Shown here: piece after piece, positions 47,433-59,900 of the stretch
How the letters are laid out: every line of letters begins with the position of its first letter
Numbering within the stretch: position 1 is the first letter of the stretch
Assembly (NCBI GenBank): GCA_949710005.1
Contig: OX453281.1
Coordinates: 28,366,339 to 28,430,338 of the forward strand
Source: Ricordea florida
Lineage: Eukaryota > Cnidaria > Anthozoa > Corallimorpharia > Ricordeidae
Length of the DNA: 64,000 nt
Direction: 5' to 3'
Notes under the pieces: model-generated
Seen by the model: the letters and a program-made list of their open reading frames with translations, nothing else
What the model was told of the DNA's origin: nothing
Database searches by the model: none
Program-made: the position numbers and the translations under genes

Positions 47433-50400
47433 CATTATTATTATTATTATTATCTAAGGTAGCCCAGTTTATACTGGACAAGCTAGAACATTTTTCCACC
47501 AGCTACAGCTGTAGCTTGTGAGCTCAACTGACAGCACATCCTGGACCACTGTCGTCAATTTAACATTTTTTTTGAATGTCTAGCTTTAATCACCCCTTGA
47601 TTAGCAGACCAGAAAGCCGTCTTACTGCAACTAACACTAATATTATTAATTAATTTATCAATTATAAATCATTAGTAGTAATAAATTATTGTTTATTGAT
47701 ATTGTTGATAATATTTCAGTATTAATTTAGAATTGGGTTACTAAATGAAAACACACATGATTCCCTGCAACTCTGAGTTTCGTGCTTACGCACTCATCAG
47801 GCAGATTTAATGAAGAAAAACCCTATCAGCTAGTATATATATATATATATATATTTACAATAAGTAAAACAATAGGAGAAGCTGCGCGTTAATTACAATA
47901 GGTGAGGAAGGCGGATCAGTATTAATTTATTATTAATTTCATTAATAATTTTTTGTTTATAGTAAATTTTATTATTGATTATTATGAAAATCCCTTACCA
48001 AGGTTAACAGGTCCATCTCTAAGGCCATCCAGCTCGTACAGCTTGCCACTGATGGGAACATATGCAACAAAGTGGTAAACATTTTCATCTTTTTGAGGTA
48101 GTTTACCATCAAATTCAAACATCTGTTGCCTGTTAAAAAACAACGGTGGCAGTAAGATATTAACTTCATGTCAGTAGCTTGATCCCCAAGTTGAACTCCC
48201 TCTGTTACTGTTATAATTAGCTATTTGTATTCAACTCAAATAGTCATGATAACAAATTATTGTGCGAACCTGGCAAAACCATTGTGAACTTGTTTAATAA
48301 CATCAGAGTTGCTTAGACTGAGGCCCTTAAGCTGTGGACAAGATGAGAAATAACTGTTATAGATAATATTCAGCACATTTTTTGATATACTGGCATACAA
48401 AAAAACATGATTTCTAGTACAATATACATTTTAAAATAGGTAATACTATCTAAACTGAACAGAATCATTGAAATTCAAGTACTTTATTGCTTTACCTTTA
48501 AGGGACTAGCAATAATTAGGAAAATAAAAGCATTACTTACAGATCCATCAAATGTTGCTGAGAATTCTTTGAAGTTTGATAGAGTTGGTCCAAGGTCAAG
48601 ATCTGGATGATGGCAGTTTAAAAGAACACTTAAAATGGCTTGAGTTGCACAGGCATTGGTGATCACCTGGAATAACAAGACATACTTGTACTTAACTCGT
48701 TGATCATGCAACAATATTTATTTATTTATTTCTGCTTCATTAATCTAAACTGTACACGTTATCTGGGGTGTCATTAGGTCCGGGCAATGGGCAAAATTGA
48801 CTGCACATGACGACAACTTTGCCTGGCTGCTTCAACATCTCAACCAAAAGAACAAAACATACTAGTTATGCAATGCTTTCGAGTAATATACTATGGAATA
48901 TCCCATAAGTCACATATTTTCTTGGTATCACAATGCACAATGGGAAGGCTGGGTGTGATACCGTTGAATTGCACTGATCTATGAGAATGTTCTATGGAAT
49001 ACTAATGAATATACAATGGCTTTCCTACATTCCGATTCCCTGTTTTTTCTATGGCAGGGTATAAAAGTTTTTATCTAGTGTGATGACTTGAGTAATGTAT
49101 GCCTGGGTGCAAACAGAGATGCCCACCTGCTTCAAACTTTAAAGAAAACCTGCTATAAGCATTACACATTTATTTACTGGATATTATCAACTCTGGGGTG
49201 ATCGGTCAGAGACATTTCAAGTGAATCCTTTGTGATTTGTTATCTGATCCATTATAATTTCTCAACTGAATTTATATTAGCCACTGTTTACCTTGGTCTA
49301 AGTCAAAAACACCAACTTTCATAGGGTGAAATGGTTTGATATTGATTACCTCTTGGGATAAGTGAGAAGTAAAAGTTGTGAAAGAAAAAGTTTCACACCC
49401 ACTTGTTTAGCAAAGAAAATCCCCTGAGTTCTGCTCTCATGGACAATGGGTCCAGCAGGCTCCTCACCAGGCTTCCACTTGAACAGGAATATTAGACCGT
49501 GAACAGGTCTGGGAATGACACATTCAAGAAATTTTAAATCACGTAATTACTGAGTGACAGTGTAAGTATAGTGTGTGGAGGGTAAAAAGTGGCAGTCACT
49601 GTTACAATCAAACCAGGCCCCTAGAAAGAAATATTTAATAATATAATTATGGGTAAATGCACTAGGGTGTAATCTAGCAAAATAGCCAGTGTAACTTAAG
49701 GAAACCACAAAGGCAGTCATCTTAAAAATACCAGTTAAAGGGTGTGTTCCTTTGGTATGATCTGGATTTGAAAACATGGATCACGGCACATCAAAGAAAC
49801 TGATGAATCTATTCTGGACAAGGACTCATCTGTTCCTTTAATTTCCTTTAATTTTACAAATGCAGATCCTGATCATACCAAAGGAAAGCACCCATAGTCA
49901 AAGGTTGTAAAGTGCAATTTTGAGGCCTTTATTTCAGAAACCAGAGCTGTTGCATACAAGAAACAGTGTCAAAAGCTGGTTGTAGAGTATATTACATATA
50001 TCATTAGAGTGAAAAAGTACCGTAAGTTTTCTAGAGACGCCTCATCAAGGGAGTAGAGCTCCTCTACTTGCACACCAGCACAACCTATGTTGAAACAGCC
50101 AGGGTAAATCAAATGATCTGTTACTTCCAAATTGAAACTGATTAATACTAACAAACTATTTGTCATTAATTGATTAATTAATTCATTAATTATGTATTTG
50201 CAAGTGTAAAAAAATAAGAGTTGGAGCGATTGAGAATTTACAATAGTAAGATTACGTTGTAATGCTTGGCTGAAACACGTATTACCTTTAACACTGTTCC
50301 AGATTAAAAATCTTTAGACTGGGAAATGATAAAAAAAAACTCTTAAAATTTGCTTAGTTGTTAGCCACAGTGTCTCACAGCACCATGTCTGGATGTCATT

Positions 50401-50714
50401 TCCTAAGATAACAAAAAAACAAAGAAACAATTTCTTCTTCAGTCAAGTACGGGAGCACGTGTTTCATAATTTCATCGTCACAAACTGGACCGGCTTTGTC
50501 GCGCAAAATGTTCCTTTGAAATAGTTGAGACTGACTCGAAAACAATCAACCACATGTATATTCTCAGTTAGATTTCGACGATCGGCTCAAAATTACAGGT
50601 GCGCAATGGTATCGGCGTTCAACAGTCACTCTACATACCAAAACCACGAATTAATTCGGTAAAGACTCCCGGGTCGCTCTCGATAAGACACCATTCACCT
50701 CCGGCCGCCATCAT
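43782..50714 (-). CDS. UCHL5: UCHL5 (UCH37), ubiquitin C-terminal hydrolase
   Basis: Twelve minus-strand exons join to 353 residues (human 329): 50714-50639, 50084-50021, 49508-49403, 48666-48541, 48331-48270, 48129-47999, 46301-46238, 45926-45812, 45342-45310, 44879-44745, 44186-44088, 43832-43782. The start [20 protein letters not shown] equals the human N-terminus. The catalytic cysteine is in ITNACATQA (exon 4), the histidine in VYHFVAYVP and the aspartate in LYELDGL (exon 6). The C-terminal coiled/ULD region ends [19 protein letters not shown] and a Lys-rich tail, the part that binds RPN13 (DEUBAD) at the proteasome and NFRKB in INO80. All active-site residues are present. Two in-frame ATGs start the protein (50714 and 50711). 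A minus-strand AATAAA lies at 43718-43723. Confidence 0.95.
44440..44625 (-). repeat. (GAT)n microsatellite in UCHL5 intron 10
   Basis: About 185 bp of imperfect ATC/GAT trinucleotides. It produces Asp-rich and Met-rich low-complexity frames on the minus strand, which are not genes. Confidence 0.95.
45978..46060 (+). repeat. tRNA-like sequence, probable SINE head (UCHL5 intron 7)
   Basis: Has A-box-like TGGCTCAGTGG (45987-45997) and B-box-like GGTTTGACTCC (46031-46041) at tRNA spacing. It does not fold as a full tRNA. It reads opposite to UCHL5. Confidence 0.5.
46720..46985 (+). pseudogene. LINE reverse-transcriptase C-terminal tail (UCHL5 intron 6)
   Basis: Reads [19 protein letters not shown], then [20 protein letters not shown] and NSFKRKV before a stop. 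This is the standard end of CR1/L2-like polyproteins. It stops at a TA-rich microsatellite that abuts the hammerhead palindrome. Confidence 0.8.
47018..47062 (+). ncRNA. Hammerhead ribozyme 1, minimal type I
   Basis: Every element is readable. Stem I is TATCCC (47018-47023) with GGGATA (47057-47062). The core is CTGATGA (47024-47030). Stem II is GTGG/CCAC closed by a GCAA tetraloop, then GAAA (47043-47046). Stem III is only 2 bp (CA 47047-47048 with TG 47053-47054, loop GGCT). The cleavage triplet GTA is 47054-47056, with scission predicted after 47056. The very short stem III is characteristic of hammerheads in Penelope-like retroelements, which often work as dimers. Confidence 0.9.
47280..47324 (-). 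ncRNA. Hammerhead ribozyme 2, minimal type I, opposite strand
   Basis: Identical over its 45 nt to ribozyme 1 but on the minus strand: TATCCC (47324-47319), CTGATGA (47318-47312), GTGG-GCAA-CCAC, GAAA, CA-GGCT-TG, cleavage triplet GTA, GGGATA ending at 47280. It is in the same orientation as UCHL5 transcription, so it would be present in UCHL5 pre-mRNA. Confidence 0.9.
47395..47453 (+). repeat. (ATT)n microsatellite
   Basis: Trinucleotide ATT/TTA run with one ATC interruption, directly right of the hammerhead palindrome. Confidence 0.95.
47764..47805 (-). ncRNA. Hammerhead ribozyme 3, minimal type I
   Basis: On the minus strand: stem I TCTGC (47805-47801) with GCAGG (47768-47764, one G-U). 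Core CTGATGA (47800-47794). Stem II GTGC/GCAC with GTAA tetraloop. GAAA (47781-47778). Stem III CT (47777-47776) with AG (47772-47771), loop CAG. Triplet GTT (47771-47769). Its stems differ from ribozymes 1 and 2 while the core is intact, so it comes from another element copy or subfamily. A (TA)n tract lies close by at 47833-47852. It is also in the UCHL5 sense orientation. Confidence 0.82.
49740..49893. mobile_element. Hairpin MITE, TTTGGTATGATCTGGAT family, copy 2 (UCHL5 intron 2)
   Basis: Terminal inverted repeats GGGTGTGTTCCTTTGGTATG and, at the other end, CATACCAAAGGAAAGCACCC. The interior shares ACTGATGAATCTATTCTGGA with copy 1 at 41870-41992. Noncoding. Confidence 0.8.
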
Positions 50715-50927
50715 GAATCATTAGTGGAACAGATGCCGGGAACGACGGAAGAATGAGCACTAGAAAACAATCATAAAGCCAAGATGGCGAACACTTTTGA
50801 TAGTCGCGCGTATGAACGGTTAAGTCCGAAAAGTAGCTGTAAGCTGTAAACCTCGCGAAAATTTCACTTAAGAAATGAGGGTCTTGTACTCCCTTTACGT
50901 TACTGCCCACAGCACAAGGATTAGCCC
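50715..50927. promoter_or_regulatory. Bidirectional promoter between UCHL5 and DROSHA
   Basis: Only 213 bp separate the two start codons. The interval contains a YY1-type CCAAGATGGCGAAC (50778-50791) on the plus strand, several CpGs, and no TATA box. The UCHL5 start codon is itself in ATGGCGGCC context. Short head-to-head spacing with YY1-like sites is typical of shared housekeeping promoters. Transcription starts cannot be placed from sequence. Confidence 0.65.
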
Positions 50928-53900
50928 ATGCAAACGGTAGACACGCCAAACTGGTGCAACGATACAATGTGGCGACCACCTTTTAGCGAGTTTGTGTCTT
51001 CTGCTTTTTGTCCCGGCTCATCACCTGCGCCCTTACCACAGGTGAAAACTTGCTGTAAACCTGTTCTTCATGTTAAGTTCTTTTACAGTATGCATTTTTG
51101 CGTAGATTTAAGGTTGTAGGTCGATTAGCCCCCAAGTCGATTAGTCCCCAAACTAAAAGTCGATTAGCCCCCAAACTAAAAGTCGATTAGCCGTCAAATA
51201 ACTTTTCTATTATCGAACAAACTCGCGATCTAACTTATCTACTCGTGACGCTAGCTGACATCGGCGTACTAACAAAACCTGCGATGGTCCACGATCCAAA
51301 CGTTTTTGATGTTGATGAAATTGTAGCCTGTTGCGGTCGAGACAAATCGGTTGATCTGATCGATTAGAACTGTATCTTGTAAATGTTCTTTACTTCGTTA
51401 ACATTCAGAACCAAAATCTCGTTCTAAAGATCTTAAACCAAGCAAAAATCATGAAGTTTTTAAACGTAAACTTAAGCAAATGTTGTTCGATATTTAGATA
51501 TTAGATTTCTAATTATTAACTTTTCCCCTTTTCAATATTCAACATGAGCTTACTATTTTGAAAAAAAATAGTGATTAAAGAAAGGAAACCCGGTCACCCT
51601 CAACGAACGAACAAACGAACTTACTTATTGACTTCAATTCCAAGCATTACTAAAACAATGAGAAACCCGAAGAAGAGTAATCTAGTATTAAAGTTGAAAA
51701 CAGATTTTCGTTAGGGGCTGATCAACTTTTACTTGGGGGCTAATCGACTTGGGGGCTAATCGACCGGATACCGATTTTAAACTTTATTCAATGTGAAACA
51801 TATGCAAAAAAAAAAAAATCAGTTTGATGCGATTATTACAGTGAACAAAGGGAGTTTTTTCTACATTGTCCTATGCCATAAATCCAGTTTGACTAGATAT
51901 ACATAGATGTTACCACGTACTCCATTGTGCATGTTGTAGCTACACTGTTTAGGATAACATGTTGGTAAATGATGTCTTGCCTTTGATGAAGGAAACAGTT
52001 CAGCCACAGCATGTATTATAAGGTATAATAATAATATATACCTCTTACTAACCGAGTTCAAGGTCGAGGCTCTGTAACTTACAGTATGGAGAGAGAAAAC
52101 AAGGTTTGTAAGATGTTTATTATATCTCTTCAGCAACCAAAACAAATTTTTGAATTTAGTGGGACATACAGTGAAGTATGGCCCACTAGAGTGACCAATC
52201 ACAGGGCAGGTACTAACTGAGAGATATAATAATGAACTTTATTTGAGTGTCAACTGTATGTAGCACTAACATACTAATTGGTGACACTGTAAAGTGTAAA
52301 TGAAAAATGAAATGTATGGGCTGGTGCAGAAATGTAGCCAGTTTCTCCAATTGATATGTGTCTCAATATTCCTGTATAAATTACTTTATCCTTGCAGGGT
52401 GACAACCAGCAATTTCGTCCGAGCCTTCAGTCTTTCTGCGGTCGGGGAAATGTTGCTCCAGGCTATTCCACAGCATTGCCAGTCAGCATACCACCTGCAT
52501 ATTCATCAAGACCACCAACTCTGCTTCGGCACCCAGGGATTCATCAGCCTGTGGCTCAAATATACCAACAACCCAACATGTTTATGAGTCAAAGGACGTT
52601 CTTACCCACCTCTCCCATAGGCCCACCTCCAGTCCAGATGCCAAACATGCTGTCTCCTCCCCCCAGGAGCATGTTTATCCCAAGTCAACAGTCTTCAGTC
52701 TCTGGGAAAAAACCTTGCAACCAAGGGATCAGTCTGCCTTTACCACAAATACACCAAAACCCAAATATGGTTACTAATCAAAGGCCATTCTTACCGACCC
52801 AACCCATGGGTCCACGACAACCTCTTATGCCAAACACACTATCATTCCCTTCCAGGAAGATGTATACTCCAGTTCCACGGTCTTCAGCTGTGGGTATTAT
52901 ACCTTGGAAGGAAAGTGTCAGCTCACTACACAGTTATGATAATTTCAACTCTAACGTTAACAAGAAGCCCTTTGTTGCTGCTGCTCAACATATCCAACAG
53001 ACGTCTCTTTCTTATAAGCACAAAAGCATCAATTACAGTCCTGTAAATACCGGTATTCAACGGTCAGCTGCCCATGAAAAGGTAAGTACATGCTTTTGTT
53101 TTATTCAACCCTTTATCCCCTAAGAGTGACTTTATAGATTTTACTCTGGCTTATGCTAGACGATCTTACTCATCTCAGGGAGACCCATTAGGGCTTAAGG
53201 AGATAGTTTTTAAAGGGTTAACCAAGCTACATTACAATAATAGTGTACAAGTGATTAATAATCATGTGAACAGAGTTACTAAGTCACTAATTGCATCCTG
53301 GTCATACAAACATCAAGAAATTTACCATTCGTTACCATGGACCAAAAATCTGAAATTGCCTTCCTGTATCTATTACAAACTTGTCAAGATATCCTATCTT
53401 TAAGAATAGAATGCTAGAGTTTATTAGAATAGTTTCAGAGTTATCCTAGCCACACACTTTTGCAGCCCTTATTTATTTCTTATTTTTTTTTTTATCATAT
53501 TGTGATGTTGAGGTGGCCTCTCCTATGAGCTTGGTGGTTTCTTAAGGTCTCCTCCCCTAGCAACTACAAACATACTGTACTCTGTGAAACTCATTCTAAT
53601 ATCAAGGTTAATAAATGATGATGATGATTTTATATCTAAACAGATGGTCTCAGCAAGATCCAGGAAACCACAGGTTCATGGGACACCATGCCATGGACAA
53701 AGATCCTCAAGCCCTTCAACCCTACAAAGAATAACATGTCACCATAGAGATTATATGGATAGGGACCCTGGCAGGTGAGTTCTGCTTGGTAAAGGTTTTC
53801 AGTAAGGCTTGACTTCCATATTTTCACTGGCATTCATGATGTTTTATTTACATGTGGTGCCTTTTACAGTATTTTCATAATTGATAAAACAGCTACAATG

Positions 53901-56900
53901 ATGTCTTTAAATACTTCTGTGACCATACTGTAAAAACATTTGCCAACATGCCAGTGTAACAGAGTAATGTTTAGGTTAGGACTAAGGAAGACATGCGTTC
54001 AGTATTGAGAGTAACTCACTGCATTTATAGTGCTTTTAGTTATCTTTTCACACACACACACCCTTTATTGATCTTCGTTATCTTCATCAGTTAATTATAA
54101 TTACAAAATCTAAGGATAGAAATTTAAATTTCTTCAGAGACAATTAAACACACAGGCATCCTCTGCTTGCAAATAAGCCTAGGCTAATTGAGGCAGCAGA
54201 GGAAAAAAAGGAAAAAAAATAAAAATGGGAAGAAATTTATAACTAGGAAGAAATTAAGAATAAATAAATAAATAAATTATTATTATTATTATATCATCAA
54301 GATCTATCTATATAAATGATTAACAGTATTACAATTGTATAATCACAAAATATACAAACTATACAAGCTTACTTTACATTTCATATGTCATCTTACTTAA
54401 TTTATTTATTAAAGTAGGTGTGTCAACATAAGTATCCTCCAATTCTAAGATATGTAGGAAGAGCTGATGTAAAGAAGCTTCAAATTTTTGTCTAGATAAA
54501 GCACTTGGATACTTAAAGGAATATTGTTCCAAATTCTCGCACCAAATCTAGAGAATAAGTGTTTTAATTGATTTGTTCTGGAATATTTAATGTATAGTCT
54601 GCTTGTCTGTGAAAATCTAGTATTGTAGCTATGCACTTTTGTGAAGATTTAAGAAATAAGAATGTTTTCTGGCAAACAGTTATAAGAAACATCATGCATT
54701 ATAATACAGACTGACCTGCAGTATTTAAAGTTAATCAGGAGGATATTACATAAGTTAAATAACGGGATTGCATTAGATCTGTAGGGAGCAAAATGAATTT
54801 AATAAACAAAGAGCGTGTTTTTGAAAAATTAATAATGTGTCTAAGTTTATCTTTATCTAAGTTTGTTTGAGCAGTTTTGCCCCATACAGGGATACCATAA
54901 GTTATGTAGGGCTGAATCAAAGATTGATATACAATATATATTTAGTAAAGTGTCAGTGGAAACAAAATGTCTCATATGATGTTTCCAAGTTAGCTTTGAG
55001 TCAATAAGAATACCAAATACGTTTTTGTTGTGTTCAGGGGTAATTAATTATTTTGTTTGCCATGAGCAAGTTGCACATGGTGGTAAGTTTTCTATGAACC
55101 GTTTCTTCTAACGCGCACATTTAATTCTTATCTGCATACAAGACGTTTATTTCATCAGCAAAGAGGAAAAATTTCAATTGATTAGACAAATTGGAAATAT
55201 CATTGATATATAATTATAATAACAACAGTAAATATTTGTAAATATTGGGAAAAGTGTATACTTTAGGAGACTGAGGTATTTTGGATGCAAGATAAGGTCC
55301 AACAGAAGCAAAATGTTTGTTAAGGATATTTAAAATTTCCAGTTGTTCGGTAGGAACAGTGTTACCTGGGCGCTTAATAGAAAAGATTGCTTTGTTGCCT
55401 CTTTTATGATTAATCAGCGCATTTATACCTTGGACCCATGTCTTTTTCATATTGCATACATTTTGCAAAAAGTAATTGTCATGAATGTTCTTTTACTAAT
55501 ACGAGAAAGATGCAATATTTTATTCCTGTAAATTTCATACTTTTCTCAATCTCCAGAAAGGAAGAGCTCATTCATAATCCTTATAGATTTTATTATTCCC
55601 ATAGTGGTCCAGGGTTTTGACAGTTGTTTGATTTTGCATTTAGATAATGTGCGAAATGGGGCGTGTTTATTAGTTAATTCATTTAGTTCATTATAGAAAG
55701 TAGAAAATAGTCTATCAACGTCACCCCCAGTGAGAAGATATTCCAATTTAGTTGTGAAACATCCTGCAAATATCTCTTATCAGAAAATTTAGAGTAGTCA
55801 TGAGTAGTAATTTTTGCTGATTGAGTTGTATCAATAGATGAACGAAAGATGCAAAATTGGGAAAAATGATCAGTGGTGAATGTTTTGTTTTACACCATTT
55901 GATGTTCTGTATCATCAGAGCTGGTTGCTCGGTATGGAGCATCCTGATGACATACACAGAGTCCCATGTATACATGTGTACACTCAAATCAATTAAGTTT
56001 GTGGAAATTCGTTGTGCTTCTATTGCAGCTGTTACTTTTTTGTACAACAATAATACTTTCTTTAACGCAGAAAACAAAGAGCAAGAGACAGCAGTAAATC
56101 GAGAGGGCTTCGCTGTTACTCTCCTCCACCACCAGATGTAGAGAGAGTCATGAGCCACATCATACCTGATGCATTTTACAGCAAATCTAGTAAAGATGAG
56201 GTTGTGTTTATACATCTTTAAATTTAATGGTATAACATATCTTGATATTTCAAGACATACACATTTTGATATCATCATCTAACTTCTTTGTTTCCCACAA
56301 CATGAAGTTTTCTTTACATGCATAGTGTAATTTTGTCAGAAGGGTTGTGGTACTATTGAAAGAACAATTCACATATTTAACAGTTATCTTTTATGATATG
56401 AGTTTTCCATACAATGGCAACCATTGTCATCCAGACAGATGACAAGAGTCAAAAAGGAATATTGAGTACAACTAACATAAAATTCATTTATTGTAACAAA
56501 CACTGGAATAGTGCATGGTGCTCATTAACAAGAACTGCTGTAGTGTACTCAGAGCTTGAGAGTGAAATTGTGAAATACTCGGATCAATGGAAGTGTCTGA
56601 GCAACTTGCACCTACCCCTCCCCTAACCCAACAAAATGTAATAAGTTAAAAAGTTAGTGTTAATGTTGGGTTAGGGGAGTGGTAGGTGCTCAGTTGCCCA
56701 GATATTTCCATTGATCCAAATACTCTGCTTACTTCAGGATATTGCTCAGATCATCTTTGGAACTGAAAGTCTCAAAGAACTCCACCAGAAGTTTGAAAAG
56801 GAGATATTGAACATGGAGCCAATACTTGATCAAGACAGTAATAGTGAAGAAGATTTATCATCAACAAAAGGGGAAAATGGCATGGACAAAAGTGATTTCC

Positions 56901-59900
56901 ATTGCGGACATGAGAGGGATGATGGTTCAGCTATTTTATCCAATGTACTTACTAGTGACTCAGATGTGGACAGTGATATTGACAGTACTGAAGAAGGAAG
57001 CCAAGCTTTGAGTGACAGCTCCGACAGTTTTGATATTGATAATGATGATGATGATAACGACAGCAATAATGGTGATGATGATGATGATGATGCAGAAGAA
57101 GAACATTTTAACAAAGGACCCAGTGTGAAAGAAATTCGTAAGAGGAAAATGAAACATTCTCAGAGGCTTCACCCTGAACTATGGTTCAATGAAAAAGGAG
57201 AGGTAAGGAAAATGGCTTTGGGTTCAGTTCAATACTAATCACAGCAGCATATATAACAACTCGGAAACCGTGGCATTTTGAGTAATCTTATTGGCTCATC
57301 ATCTCGTGATATTCAACTCTATCCACCTTCCAGAAGATGTATAATGCTGGGGTTTCTGGGTAGTTGTTGTGTTTGTGAGTTTTGGTAGAAGAAAAAAAAA
57401 TGACCATAGCATGACCTGCTACTATTCACCTTGATTTCAGAGAGTACTAATAATTATTGTTAATTTTCTTGTAATAGCTTCTAGTACTCGTTTTGATTGG
57501 TATTTGTTAAGAATTCAGGGTGTACAGTGTGTGTACCGTACACTTGACCACTGCATATTACAACATAACTTTGGAAAGTGCACATTATAATTGGCTAATA
57601 CGTGCAATCCATTTGCCCATGTCGAGTTGCATGCTGATCTCAGATTGCTAAAGTTCTAAAGTCCTATGCTGTAAATGAAATGGTATTTCCCAACATCTGT
57701 GCAACCATCGTGTTAGGGATGCACTCAGGAGATTTGCTAAGTACATCGAGAAGCAAGAGATGCTCTTGGATGCGCCTCAGACATCTCTTTTATACTCTTC
57801 TCTAGTGCTTAGCAACCTCCAGCGTGCATCCATAACTCAGTGGTTGCACGCTGCAGGTTTATCATTTTTTCATTGAAAGGTGCAATGCAGATTATTGATA
57901 AATTGGTTGTTATCAATTAATAGAATCATTATTACAATTGTTGTTCCTATTATTTGTGGTATTTCTATTTAGCTGTTAATGTTTTTATGATCTCAAATTG
58001 GCTGCAAGAAGTTCGATCAAATATGGCCAATGATAATAATATAATTGTATTATAGCATTGGGAGAGTGGAAACTGTGAGAAATATAAACATAACCTTTGA
58101 CCATTGTTTGTGTCCACCAATTGAATGTGTATGTAGAGAAATTCAAATATTATAAATCACTGACAAAGCTCGTGGGGTTTTTTAGAGGATTCACTTTAAC
58201 TGTAATGAACCAGCTTCTCTATAATATAATTTTGAGGTGTGTTTTTTTTTAATATTAGTTTTGCCATTTGTCTCTGTTGAACTCTTTAGACAAATGATGG
58301 TCCTATTTGTCGATGTAGTACTGCAGACAAAACACAGGGAATATGTCACAGCATTTATCCTGGTGAAAAGGTGAGTTGTTTGTTACAGGAACATTTTCAC
58401 ACTGAATTGATTCTACAGTACTTCATATCTTTTCACCATCTTCATCTATATGCAATACACCAGTTTAATAGCATTGCTGTGGGGTTGTAGGTAGTCCACA
58501 ATTCCTAACACTATATATGTTGTGGTTCAATTTTATCCTTGGTTTAAATTTTATTTTCCTTTGTTTCAAACTCATTAGCATCAAACTACCATAACCAAAA
58601 CAAAGGAAAACCAAATTTGAACCAAGGATAAAATTGAACTACAACAAATACATTGCAACCATTTCTGTACTTTGTGCTTTTGTTAAAGACATCATCTCAG
58701 AGTGTAGACAGGATCCCCTCCAGACCAGATATTATATCTCTGTTGTGTTTTTATAAGCCACTGATGAAAAATCCTGGAATGCATTTTGCTTGATTTACTT
58801 ACTAACAATGTTAATTATTTTGTTCTTTCAAGGCCATACCAAAATGTAATCCATTGGGCAACAATGCAGACATATTACATCATTACTGGGTGACAGTAAC
58901 TCCCCATACAAACTTTATGGTGAGTACAAAATTACTTTGTGGAGGTAACCTGTGTCTATGCAGTGTCACATGAAAGTATGTCATTCAGTATAAGGAGTCA
59001 GTATCGAAATAAACTTAACTAGAACAGGTGTTTCTTGAGCAAGATGAAGTAAGTGGTAAAATGTGTTTCTTTGTTGTCTGAGAGATTGAACTTTATTTTA
59101 TGCAGACTGAGAATCCTACAGTAATCAAAGTTGACAGGAAGGACTACACTTTTGAAGGGTTTTCTCTGTTCTGTCATCAACCACTGCAAGAGGTAGAGAG
59201 AAAATTAATATGTTCATTCCTATATATATATTATTACGTTAGGATAGTCCCCGTTAGGACATACATTAAAGGGTTAGATTCATTTCTCATGATCAATTTT
59301 CTTGGCAATTTTGTGATAAGTTTTAATTGCTATTATCAACTTTTTTACTTACAGATGTGCTTAGAAAGACATAATATTATTATAGAATTAGTGTGCTATT
59401 TATTACTTTCTGTTTCACAACATTTTGGTCTAATACGCTGTTAACACCCAAGCTTAAACATGTTTAAATACTCTTTAGTTAAACACAGTTTAAAGTTGTT
59501 TCCTTTACAAAGCTACTGACTGATGTTATTTAAAAGTTTAGCACAAATAGAAAGCACTTGTTAAAGTTTATTTGAATCCTGTGTAAAGGCCCTTGTGTCA
59601 GTGTTCAGTTACCAATTTTTACATCTTAAAACCTGGTTTAACTAAACATATTTAGTTGGTATGAATGGGCCAGTTTAGGAATTAGCATTTAACTAGAAAC
59701 AGCTTCATATCAGTCTTCCTTAAGTGTGTCTCTGTTCTTTGACAGGTTCCAGCTTGTTCTGTGATTCGATTCAACATTGAATACTTTCTTCACGTGGTCA
59801 AAGAACCCATACCCCAGGTGAGTTATACTTCTTGCTCCACACGTCTGTTCCCTTCTGTCTGCATCATATTTTTTTCTTTTCCAAGAAATAGTCTGTAAGT

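Noticed and set aside
56830-57172. Ser-rich and hydrophobic minus-strand frames
   Set aside because: Antisense of the acidic tract in DROSHA exon 5.
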